DNA of 5,934 bases from Actinomycetes bacterium (lineage in GTDB: Bacteria > Actinomycetota > Actinomycetes > Actinomycetales > Microbacteriaceae): positions 1 through 5,934 of the forward strand of contig JAEXHA010000039.1 in the NCBI GenBank assembly GCA_023450335.1, read 5' to 3'. A program made the position numbers and the translations under genes. Each line of letters opens with the position of its first letter. The stretch's first letter is position 1. Below the pieces are notes generated by a model, which was given only the letters and a program-made list of their open reading frames with translations, did not search any database and was not told the DNA's origin. Shown piece by piece: positions 1 to 5,531 of this stretch.

Positions 1-2385
1 TTGCAGACCCTGTCGACCCGCCGCGCCGAGGCCGCCTCGGCATTGGCGACGGCGGCGCGGCTGGGGGAGTTCCGCTTCGGGCCGAACGATTCGCCCTGGT
101 ACGGCGTCAGCTTCACCACGCACGAGCAGGCCACCTCGGCCCACGCGCTCGCCACCCGCCTGCACCGCACCGAGGTGCCCGCGATCCTCGAACGCGGCTA
201 TGAGCTCATCGGGCAGACCCGCATGCGGCCGTTCACGACGGTCGCCGAGATGGGTGCCTACATCCGGCTGCTGCAAGGCATCCGCGCCTCGCTCGACCGG
301 TTCAGCATCACTGTCTTCGAACGGCCCCTGGGCGAGCTCATCGAAGCGCACTCCTCGCGCGGCTCCAGCACGATGTCGGGTGCGAACCGGCGCCGGCTGC
401 GCCGCCTGTCGCGCGAGTACGTGCGGCCGGGCATGCACATCACCGACATGCATGAGGCTCTCGTGCGGGTGCAGCAGCAGCGCACCCAGTGGCAGCAGCT
501 GGTGGATGCCGGGGTCACCCCCGAGATCCCGCTCGGCCTCGATGACGTCGCCACCGGATGGCAGCGCGTCGACGCCCACCTCACGGACCTCGATGCGGCG
601 CTGGGGCGCACCGAGCCGCTCGCGGCGCTGCCGATCCCGCAGCTGCTGCGCACCCTGGCGGGCCTCGCCGCCGAGTCGGACGTGTTCGACAACCTCGTCG
701 AGCGGGCCACGCTGCGCGGTGAACTGGCGGCGCTGGGCCTGGAGCCCCTGCTGACCGAGCTGTCGGTCAAGCACGTGCCCGAAGACCGCGTCGCCCGCGA
801 GTTCGAGTTCGCCTGGTGGCAGTCGGCCCTCGAGGCCATGCTGCGCACCGACCGGGCGCTGCTGGGCGCGAACACGTCGGTGGTCGAACGCCTCGAGCGT
901 GACTTCCGCCTCGTCGACGAGGCCCACGCCGCCTCGGCCGGACCGCTGCTGGCCGCCGAGCTGGCCACCCGCTGGAAGATCGCGATCGTCGACGAAGCCG
1001 CCGAGGCCGTCGCGCTCAAGTCGGCGCTGCGCGCGCGGACCGCGACGGCGGGCGAGCTCGTCGCCGCCGCCCCCACGCTCATGCGCACCCTGGCGCCCGT
1101 GTGGCTGGCATCGCCGTACGAGGTGCCCGCCATTCCCGACCGCCCCGAGTTCGACGTCGTCATCATCGCCGACGCCGCCGCGGTGTGCGTGGCCGAGGCC
1201 GCGCCGGCACTGCGCCGTGCCCGCCAGATCGTGTTGTTCGGCGACCCGGTCACGCAGAAGCCCACGCCCTTCCACCTCGCCGCCGGCGTGCCCACCGGCG
1301 ACGAGGAAGAGCCCGAGGTCGAGTTCGACGAGCGCAGCGTGTTCGCGCGGCTGACCGAGTTGCTGCCGGTCGAGAAGCTCACCCACAGCTACCGCGCCGG
1401 GGGCGAAGACCTCGCGGCGCTGGTCAACGACGCCTATTACGGCGGTGAGATCGTGTCGCTGCCGTGGGCCGGTTCGTACCTGGGGCGCGGCAGCCTGAGC
1501 GTCGACTACGTCGAAGGCGGCACCGGCGCCCCCGACCCGGTCACCGGCGCCGTCGAGAGCCCCGACGCCGAAGTGGCGCGGGTCGTGAACCTCGTCGTCG
1601 AGCACGCCGTCAACCGTCCCACCGAGTCGCTCATGGTCGTGACCGCCTCGACCCGTCACGCCGAGCGCGTGCGGGCCGCGGTCGAGACCGCCTTCGCCGG
1701 ACGGTCGGACGTCGCCGATTTCGTGGGGCGTGACACCGCCGAGCCGTTCGCGGTGCTGGGGCTTGAGGAGTCGGTCGCCGAGAGCCGCGACCGCGTCGTG
1801 TTCTCACTCGGGTTCGGCCTGACCCGTCACGGCCGTGTGCTCACCGATTTCGGCGACCTGTCCAGTCCCGACGGCGAACGGCTGCTCACGGTCGGCATGA
1901 CCCGCGCCCGCCGTTCGATGGTGATCGTCTCCTCCATCCGGCCGTCCGCCTTCGACGAGGGCCGGCTCGAATACGGCGCGGCGACCCTCATGTCGATCCT
2001 CGGCGGCATCGCCGCCCGGGCCCGCGAGTCGCGCCTCGAAGACCTCGCCGACCCGCTCACGCTCACCCTGGCCGAGAAGCTGCGCAGCCTGGGTGTCTCG
2101 GTCGACGTCGACTACCGCGGGCTGCTGCCGCTGGTCGCGCAGTACCGCGGCAAGGCCGTCGTCGCCGAATGCGACCCCGAGACCGTCGGGGAGTCGCTGC
2201 GGGAGGCGCTGCGGCTGCGTCCCCAGATCCTGCGCCGCCTGGGCTGGCACTACGTGCGCGTGCACGCGTTCGACCTGTACAGCGATCCGGCCGGCGTGGC
2301 CACGCGGGTGGCGGCGATCCTCGGCGTCGAGCCGCAGACCCCGTCGGCCGACACCACGACCCAGCCCATCGATGTCGGCGAGTGA
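1..2385 (+). CDS. Superfamily-1-type DNA/RNA helicase-like AAA ATPase, C-terminal part (5' end outside window)
   Basis: The frame is open from the first base and ends at TGA 2383-2385, so these 794 codons are the C-terminal part of a larger protein; codon 1 (TTG) is probably an internal Leu. No Walker A is visible, so it should lie upstream. Residues 1-330 look like the long helical insertion between helicase motifs I and II in large UvrD/Upf1-like proteins. The Walker B region is at residues 384-395 (FDVVIIADAAAV), motif III at 414-421 (GDPVTQKP), the HYR-like motif at 461-465 (THSYR), a motif V region near 595-604, and a clear motif VI at 631-638 (VGMTRARR). Residues about 680-775 resemble the Vsr/MTES_1575-type endonuclease-like tail of such helicases (RRLGWHYVRVHAFDLYSDP, 745-763), but I see no intact PD-(D/E)xK set. 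The usual DEA of Walker B is missing, so ATPase activity is uncertain. Likely role (inference): nucleic-acid processing or repair. Family call fairly sure; substrate unknown. Confidence 0.8.
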   Translation: MQTLSTRRAEAASALATAARLGEFRFGPNDSPWYGVSFTTHEQATSAHALATRLHRTEVPAILERGYELIGQTRMRPFTTVAEMGAYIRLLQGIRASLDRFSITVFERPLGELIEAHSSRGSSTMSGANRRRLRRLSREYVRPGMHITDMHEALVRVQQQRTQWQQLVDAGVTPEIPLGLDDVATGWQRVDAHLTDLDAALGRTEPLAALPIPQLLRTLAGLAAESDVFDNLVERATLRGELAALGLEPLLTELSVKHVPEDRVAREFEFAWWQSALEAMLRTDRALLGANTSVVERLERDFRLVDEAHAASAGPLLAAELATRWKIAIVDEAAEAVALKSALRARTATAGELVAAAPTLMRTLAPVWLASPYEVPAIPDRPEFDVVIIADAAAVCVAEAAPALRRARQIVLFGDPVTQKPTPFHLAAGVPTGDEEEPEVEFDERSVFARLTELLPVEKLTHSYRAGGEDLAALVNDAYYGGEIVSLPWAGSYLGRGSLSVDYVEGGTGAPDPVTGAVESPDAEVARVVNLVVEHAVNRPTESLMVVTASTRHAERVRAAVETAFAGRSDVADFVGRDTAEPFAVLGLEESVAESRDRVVFSLGFGLTRHGRVLTDFGDLSSPDGERLLTVGMTRARRSMVIVSSIRPSAFDEGRLEYGAATLMSILGGIAARARESRLEDLADPLTLTLAEKLRSLGVSVDVDYRGLLPLVAQYRGKAVVAECDPETVGESLREALRLRPQILRRLGWHYVRVHAFDLYSDPAGVATRVAAILGVEPQTPSADTTTQPIDVGE

Positions 2386-2584
2386 ACCGCAGCCCGACCG
2401 GCAGCGCATCGTACGCGTCGCCGGCGGCCGACGCGTACGCCTGACCCCCGCGCCGGGGACGAGCGCGGAGCCGGTCCCTGCTGACGAGGTGGATGCCGGT
2501 GACGCGCACGGCGCCGGCACCCCGGCATCCACCCCCGGACCCAACGACGAACGGCTGCGGCGGGACGTGCCGCCGCACTACTGA
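2372..2584 (+). CDS. Small conserved hypothetical protein with an RDVPPHY C-terminus
   Basis: This 70-codon frame runs from ATG 2372 to TGA 2582-2584. The protein starts MSASEPQPDRQRIVRVAGG, has an acidic Pro/Ala/Gly/Thr-rich middle (about residues 24-55), and ends in a charged, compact tail, NDERLRRDVPPHY. From memory, similar 60-70-residue actinobacterial proteins end in NDERLxxDVPPHW/Y, which is the main reason I treat it as real. Function is unknown. It lacks a signal peptide, membrane segment or Cys pair and is probably a mostly disordered cytoplasmic protein. The ATG overlaps the helicase stop by 14 nt and has no convincing Shine-Dalgarno, so translation may be coupled to the helicase. 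Its codons include GTA twice (codons 14 and 22) and CGA, uncommon choices here, exactly where they complete an inverted repeat at 2410-2439. Alternative: a non-coding, structured 3' region of the helicase transcript. Confidence 0.6.
   Translation: MSASEPQPDRQRIVRVAGGRRVRLTPAPGTSAEPVPADEVDAGDAHGAGTPASTPGPNDERLRRDVPPHY
2410..2439 (+). repeat. 11-bp perfect inverted repeat, 8-nt loop
   Basis: CGTACGCGTCG (2410-2420) is the exact reverse complement of 2429-2439, separated by ccggcggc. It starts 25 nt after the helicase stop and lies inside the 70-codon ORF. The stem would be GC-rich and stable as RNA. No T-tract follows, so it is not a classical intrinsic terminator, but actinobacterial terminators often lack one. 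It may act as a terminator/attenuator, an RNA stability element, or a DNA-binding site. Confidence 0.6.
2488..2533 (+). repeat. 12-bp perfect inverted repeat, 22-nt loop
   Basis: GGTGGATGCCGG (2488-2499) is the exact reverse complement of 2522-2533. The 22-nt loop contains the palindrome GGCGCC. The repeat spans the low-complexity middle of the 70-codon ORF. Each arm contains the 9-mer GGATGCCGG (or its complement), which recurs elsewhere in the window. Function unknown; an RNA hairpin is plausible. Confidence 0.55.
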
Positions 2585-2607
2585 CGTCGGGGCGGCGCGT
2601 TACGCGC
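2567..2607. terminator. Convergent gene junction with weak hairpins (possible bidirectional terminator)
   Basis: The small ORF (plus) and mscL (minus) end 15 nt apart. GCCGCC (2569-2574) can pair with GGCGGC (2591-2596) across a 16-nt loop, and GCGCGT-T-ACGCGC (2595-2607) is a 13-nt palindrome over the mscL stop codon. The two foldings overlap at 2595-2596 and so largely exclude each other. Neither has a U-tract. A terminator is expected between convergent units, but the sequence support is modest. Confidence 0.25.
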
Positions 2608-2977
2608 GGGGCTTCTCGAGCAGGTCGCGGATCTGGACCAGCAGCTCCTGCTCGGTGGGCAGTTCGGGCTCGTCGGCAGCGCCCGCCTTCGCGGCCTGGC
2701 GCTCCTTCGCGCGGTTCATCGGCACGACGAAGATGAAGTAGACCACGAGGGCCACGGCGAGGAAGTTGATGATCGCGCCGATGATGAGGCCGATGCCGAT
2801 CGGGCCCCAGAAGACGCTGTCGAGCGAATCGGCGCTGAAGAAGAGGCCGATGATGGGGTTGATCAGTCCCGCGACGATCGCGTTGACGACCGCGGTGAAC
2901 GCCGCGCCGATGACGACGGCGACAGCCAGGTCGATGACGTTGCCGCGCAGGATGAACTCTTTGAAGCCCTTGATCAT
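2600..2977 (-). CDS. mscL: Large-conductance mechanosensitive channel MscL
   Basis: The protein is 125 residues, within the usual MscL range (about 120-150). It forms a homopentameric inner-membrane pore that opens under membrane tension and releases solutes during hypo-osmotic shock. Visible features are the N-terminal amphipathic helix (MIKGFKEFILRGN, 1-13), the TM1 pore helix with the family signature NVIDLAVAVVIGAAF (13-27), NPIIG (40-44), a short extracytoplasmic loop (about 45-62), TM2 (about 63-86, with NF at 71-72), and a charged C-terminal helix ending in ELLVQIRDLL (111-120) that forms the cytoplasmic bundle. I chose ATG 2975-2977 because the protein then starts at the conserved MIKGFKEF and has GGAAGG (minus strand, 2991-2986) 8 nt upstream. 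A longer open frame to 3085 would add an unrelated Arg-rich leader. It is the last gene of a three-gene minus-strand unit, 34 nt after the zinc-ribbon gene. Confidence 0.97.
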   Translation of the reverse strand: MIKGFKEFILRGNVIDLAVAVVIGAAFTAVVNAIVAGLINPIIGLFFSADSLDSVFWGPIGIGLIIGAIINFLAVALVVYFIFVVPMNRAKERQAAKAGAADEPELPTEQELLVQIRDLLEKPRA

Positions 2978-2985
2978 GTTCGTTG

Positions 2986-2991
2986 CCTTCC
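2986..2991 (-). promoter_or_regulatory. Ribosome binding site of mscL
   Basis: On the minus strand GGAAGG lies 8 nt before the ATG at 2977. It decides the mscL start in favour of this ATG over upstream in-frame extensions. Confidence 0.7.
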
Positions 2992-3011
2992 GATTCCGGC
3001 TGGGGCCGGTC

Positions 3012-3317
3012 TTACGAACCCGACGGTGCGGGCGAGGCTTTTGCCTCGGACTTCGATGATGTCGGAGCCGGGCTCTTTGCGCCACTGCCGGAGTCGGACG
3101 AGCTCTTGGTAGCCGACGAGCCCTTGGCGGAGGACGAACCGGCGCGCGAGTCGGTGCGGTAGAAGCCCGAGCCGTTGAAGGTCACGCCGATCGACCCGTA
3201 CTGCTTGCGCAGCACGCCCTGGCACTGCGGGCACTCGGTGAGCGAGGGTTCTGAGAAGGACTGGACGGCGTCGAAGGCGTGGCCGCACTGCGTGCAGGCA
3301 TAGGCGTACGTGGGCAT
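3012..3317 (-). CDS. FmdB-family zinc ribbon protein
   Basis: This is a 101-residue protein with an N-terminal FmdB/CxxC-type zinc ribbon: MPTYAYACTQCGHAFDAVQS with Cys8 and Cys11, then Cys29 and Cys32 (CPQC), four presumed zinc ligands, followed by the family's usual GSGFYRTDSR (49-58). The remainder (about 59-101) is a low-complexity Ser/Ala/Lys/Pro tail, probably disordered. The family was named from a regulator-like gene beside a formamidase/amidase operon, but its biochemical role is not established. A small zinc-binding protein contacting nucleic acid or protein is the usual guess. It lies 16 nt downstream of the cyclo-ligase and 34 nt upstream of mscL on the same strand. GAGG (minus strand, 3325-3322) sits only 4 nt before the ATG, a tight ribosome site next to the cyclo-ligase stop, so coupling is likely. 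Confidence 0.9.
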   Translation of the reverse strand: MPTYAYACTQCGHAFDAVQSFSEPSLTECPQCQGVLRKQYGSIGVTFNGSGFYRTDSRAGSSSAKGSSATKSSSDSGSGAKSPAPTSSKSEAKASPAPSGS

Positions 3318-3333
3318 GGATCCTCGGGGGAGA

Positions 3334-3921
3334 TCAGTCGGTCAGGACGACGGTGCGGGTGGGGGTGACGACGCCGGTGACGGGCTGGTCGTGCAGGTCA
3401 CGGGGGACCTCGTCGACCAGCTCGGAGTCGAAGACGACGGCGTAGACGGGTGGGCGGCGCTCCATCGAGCCGAGGGTCTTGTCGAAGTAGCCGCGGCCCC
3501 AGCCCAGGCGCGTGCCGTGCTTGTCGACGGCGGCTGCGGGGATGACCATGAGGTCGACCTCGTCGACGGCGAGGGGATTGAGCACGTCCGAGAGCGGCTC
3601 GGGCACCCCGAACGCGGCCTCGACGATCTCGGCGTCGGGGTCGGCGATGGTCCAGTCCAGCAGACCGTCGGCACGGGTCAACGGCAGCAGCACGCGGATG
3701 CCGCGCTCCAGCGCCGCGGCGATGAACTCACGGGTACCCGGCTCGATCGGGGTCGACAGGTAACACGACATCGTTGTGACGTCGAACTGTGTCACGAGAG
3801 CGTCGAGCTGCTCACGGATGCCGGAGGCGGCGGCCTCGTTCGCCTGTTCGGAGCGCTGCTGACGGCGCTCGCGCAGGTCGGCGCGCATGGCGCGCTTTGC
3901 GTCGTCGATGCCGTCACCCAT
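3334..3921 (-). CDS. 5-formyltetrahydrofolate cyclo-ligase (MTHFS)
   Basis: The enzyme uses ATP to convert 5-formyl-THF into 5,10-methenyl-THF, returning the storage folate to the one-carbon pool in the cytoplasm. The 195-residue length fits the family (about 180-200). The N-terminal basic helix AKRAMRADLRERR (8-20) supplies ATP-contacting residues. The core strand DLMVIPAAAVDKHGTRLGWG (123-142) runs into RGYFDKTL (143-150), the local form of the signature RLGxGxGYYD, with Trp141 and Arg143 at variable positions. The end, DLHDQPVTGVVTP (175-187), matches the usual hDxxvd-ivT block. ATG 3921-3919 is chosen because homology-like sequence begins there and a -10-like TATGAT ends 6 nt upstream. 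The only nearby Shine-Dalgarno-like GGAG lies 1 nt from the ATG, too close to use, which favours leaderless translation. It is the first gene of the unit with the zinc ribbon and mscL, divergent from galU. Gene names used elsewhere: fthC, ygfA. Confidence 0.93.
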   Translation of the reverse strand: MGDGIDDAKRAMRADLRERRQQRSEQANEAAASGIREQLDALVTQFDVTTMSCYLSTPIEPGTREFIAAALERGIRVLLPLTRADGLLDWTIADPDAEIVEAAFGVPEPLSDVLNPLAVDEVDLMVIPAAAVDKHGTRLGWGRGYFDKTLGSMERRPPVYAVVFDSELVDEVPRDLHDQPVTGVVTPTRTVVLTD

Positions 3922-3927
3922 GCTCCG

Positions 3928-3933
3928 ATCATA
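3928..3933 (-). promoter_or_regulatory. Leaderless-type promoter -10 for the cyclo-ligase/fmdB/mscL unit
   Basis: TATGAT on the minus strand (3933 to 3928) is one mismatch from TATAAT and ends 6 nt before the ATG, so transcription would start at or beside the A of the start codon. No good -35 hexamer is seen 16-18 nt upstream. This is the arrangement typical of leaderless actinobacterial genes. Confidence 0.55.
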
Positions 3934-3940
3934 AATGGGT

Positions 3941-3971
3941 GACGCGGATGCCGGGCGGTGTCGACGCGGAT
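3941..3971. repeat. 9-bp direct repeat GACGCGGAT in the divergent promoter region
   Basis: GACGCGGAT occurs at 3941-3949 and 3963-3971, 22 nt start to start, or about two helical turns. The copies fall in the spacer regions just upstream of the two divergent -10 elements. They may be a regulator binding site or coincidence; no family is recognised. Confidence 0.4.
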
Positions 3972-3974
3972 CGA

Positions 3975-3980
3975 TAGAGT
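3975..3980 (+). promoter_or_regulatory. Leaderless-type promoter -10 for galU
   Basis: TAGAGT fits the actinobacterial -10 pattern TANNNT and is followed by 7 nt and the galU ATG at 3988, so the transcript would begin at or next to the start codon. No Shine-Dalgarno sequence precedes this ATG, which supports leaderless translation. No clear -35 is visible. Confidence 0.5.
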
Positions 3981-3987
3981 GTGGACC

Positions 3988-4866
3988 ATGTCTGCCAACC
4001 GCATCAAAGCCGTCATTCCCGCCGCCGGTCTCGGCACGCGCTTCCTGCCGGCAACCAAGGCGATGCCCAAAGAGATGCTCCCCGTGGTCGACAAGCCGGC
4101 GATCCAGTACGTGGTCGAAGAGGCCGCCGCCGCCGGCATCGAAGACGTGCTGATCATCCTCGGCCGCAACAAGAACAACATCTCCAACCACTTCGACTCG
4201 ATGCCCGAGCTCGAGGCGGCGCTCGAGAACAAGGGCGACATCGACAAGCTCACGCGCGTGCGGCGCTCGACCGCGCTCGCCGACATCCACTATGTGCGCC
4301 AGGGCGAGCCCAAGGGTCTCGGTCACGCCGTATCGCGGGCCCGGGCCCACGTGGGCGATGCATCGTTCGCGGTCCTGCTCGGTGACGACCTCATCGACGA
4401 GCGCGACGAGCTGCTGACCACCATGCTCGATGCGCACGAGCGCACCGGCCTCACCGTCGTAGCCCTCATGGAGGTCGACCCCGACCAGATCCACATGTAC
4501 GGCGCAGCCGCCGTGGAGGCCACCGACGACGAGCGCATCGTGAAGGTGACGGGCCTGGTCGAGAAGCCGCAGAAGGAGGACGCCCCCTCCAACTACGCCA
4601 TCATCGGCCGCTACGTGCTGCCGCCGAAGGTGTTCGACATCCTCGATCGCACCGCGCCGGGCAAGGGCGGCGAGATCCAGCTGACCGACGCGCTGCAGGA
4701 GCTCGCCGTGACCGACGGCGTGCTGGGGGTCGTGTTCGGCGGCCGCCGCTACGACACCGGCGATAGGGTGGACTACATCAAGGCCATCGTGCAGATCGCC
4801 GCGGATCGAGACGACCTCGGCCCCGACATCCGCCCGTGGCTGAAGGAATTCGCGGCGCAGATCTGA
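3988..4866 (+). CDS. galU: UTP--glucose-1-phosphate uridylyltransferase GalU
   Basis: GalU makes UDP-glucose and pyrophosphate from UTP and glucose-1-phosphate in the cytoplasm, feeding cell-wall glycopolymers, glycolipids, exopolysaccharide, trehalose and galactose metabolism. The 292 residues match bacterial GalU length. The nucleotidyltransferase signature runs from residue 11 to 28 (PAAGLGTRFLPATKAMPK), followed by EMLPVVDKP (29-37). Further hallmarks are GEPKGLGHAV (106-115), the metal-binding LLGDD (Asp133/134), VEKPQ (191-195), GKGGEIQLTDA (225-235) and GRRYDTGDR (252-260). All expected catalytic-region motifs are present, so it should be active. The ATG at 3988 is preferred over an in-frame GTG at 3958: it places the protein at the usual MxxxxIKAVIPAAG beginning and matches a TANNNT element 7 nt upstream. 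It is followed after 25 nt by an acetyltransferase on the same strand, probably one transcript. In many actinobacteria a moeA-like gene lies between the two; here it does not. Confidence 0.97.
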   Translation: MSANRIKAVIPAAGLGTRFLPATKAMPKEMLPVVDKPAIQYVVEEAAAAGIEDVLIILGRNKNNISNHFDSMPELEAALENKGDIDKLTRVRRSTALADIHYVRQGEPKGLGHAVSRARAHVGDASFAVLLGDDLIDERDELLTTMLDAHERTGLTVVALMEVDPDQIHMYGAAAVEATDDERIVKVTGLVEKPQKEDAPSNYAIIGRYVLPPKVFDILDRTAPGKGGEIQLTDALQELAVTDGVLGVVFGGRRYDTGDRVDYIKAIVQIAADRDDLGPDIRPWLKEFAAQI

Positions 4867-4878
4867 CGCCGCCTCGCC

Positions 4879-4884
4879 GAGGAG
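4879..4884 (+). promoter_or_regulatory. Ribosome binding site of the GNAT gene
   Basis: GAGGAG is followed by a 7-nt spacer and GTG 4892-4894. It fixes a non-ATG start for the acetyltransferase within the 25-nt gap after galU. Confidence 0.75.
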
Positions 4885-4891
4885 TACGCGG

Positions 4892-5521
4892 GTGGATCTG
4901 ACGACACCCCGCCAGCACGGACCCATCGCGATCCGCCTCGTGCGTCAGCGCGATGCGCGCACCCTGCAGGACGAACTGCTGGGCAACCGGTCGTGGCTGC
5001 GGCCGTGGGAGGCCACCAGCCCCGACGGGCCGGTGTCGTTCGACATGCGCGTGGGTATCCGACGGCTGCTGCAGCAGTATCGCGACGGCGGGGGAGTGCC
5101 GCTGGTGATGGAGTACGACGGTCAGGTCGCCGGGCAGCTGAACGTGTGGGGCATCGCGCGCGGCTCGCTCGCCTCGGCGACCATCGGCTACTGGGTCAGC
5201 GAGCGATTCGCCGGGCGCGGGATCACCCCCACGAGCGTGGCCATGGCCACCGACCTGTGCTTCACCGAGCTGAACCTGCACCGCATGGAGATCTGCATCC
5301 GCCCCGAGAACCGGGCGAGCCTGCGCGTGGTCGAGAAGCTCGGCTTCCGGTATGAGGGGCTGCGGCGCCGGTTCATCCACATCGACGGAGACTGGCGCGA
5401 CCATTACGCCTTCGCGCTCGTGCGCGAAGAGGTGCCCGAGGGGGTTCTGCAGCGATGGATCTCGGGGCGGGCGCCGTCGCAGCAGGCCATCGTGCCGCCT
5501 GTCGACCGGCTGCCGTCGTGA
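4892..5521 (+). CDS. GNAT family N-acetyltransferase, RimJ/RimL-like
   Basis: This 209-residue protein has a single GNAT fold like RimJ/RimL, enzymes that acetylate the N-terminus of ribosomal proteins (RimJ: S5) using acetyl-CoA. The start is GTG with a strong GAGGAG site. Visible landmarks are ELLGNRSWLRPWEATSPDG (28-46), VGQ-like strand residues VAGQLNVW (79-86), IGYWVSERFAGRGI (98-111) carrying the acetyl-CoA pyrophosphate loop RFAGRG, NLHRMEICIRPENRASLRVV (128-147) with Asn140 and Ser143, then EKLGFRYEGLRRRFIHIDGDWRDHYAFAL (148-176, the characteristic RimJ-like ending). The roughly 30-residue tail is Pro/Ser/Gln-rich and variable. It lies 25 nt after galU, probably co-transcribed. The position between galU and a SepX/GlpR-like gene matches the rimJ slot in other actinobacteria. 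The family is firm; the exact substrate (ribosomal S5 or another protein) is inferred, so no symbol is assigned. Confidence 0.9.
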   Translation: MDLTTPRQHGPIAIRLVRQRDARTLQDELLGNRSWLRPWEATSPDGPVSFDMRVGIRRLLQQYRDGGGVPLVMEYDGQVAGQLNVWGIARGSLASATIGYWVSERFAGRGITPTSVAMATDLCFTELNLHRMEICIRPENRASLRVVEKLGFRYEGLRRRFIHIDGDWRDHYAFALVREEVPEGVLQRWISGRAPSQQAIVPPVDRLPS

Positions 5522-5531
5522 CGCCGGAACC

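Noticed and set aside
1..3. TTG at base 1 as a true start of the helicase
   Set aside because: It is the window edge, no upstream context exists, and the family's Walker A must lie further upstream.
258..1382. Long open frame on the minus strand opposite the helicase
   Set aside because: Its Ser/Arg/Ala-rich product is what antisense of a GC-rich coding frame gives. It has no recognisable domain and lies opposite a gene with clear helicase motifs.
1804..2544. Minus-strand open frame opposite the helicase end and the small ORF
   Set aside because: Low-complexity Gly/Arg/Asp-rich translation with no family features; explained as a shadow of the plus-strand genes.
2978..3085. N-terminal extension of mscL with an Arg/His-rich leader
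   Set aside because: MscL starts MIKGFKEF, and a good GGAAGG site precedes that ATG. The extension overlaps the zinc-ribbon gene.
3958..3987. Upstream GTG start for galU
   Set aside because: It would put the start inside the promoter region, upstream of the TAGAGT element, and add 10 residues not typical of GalU.
3922..4926. N-terminal extension of the cyclo-ligase frame on the minus strand up to 4926
   Set aside because: The extension runs antisense through all of galU. The cyclo-ligase family begins at the ATG at 3921, where a -10-like element is also found.
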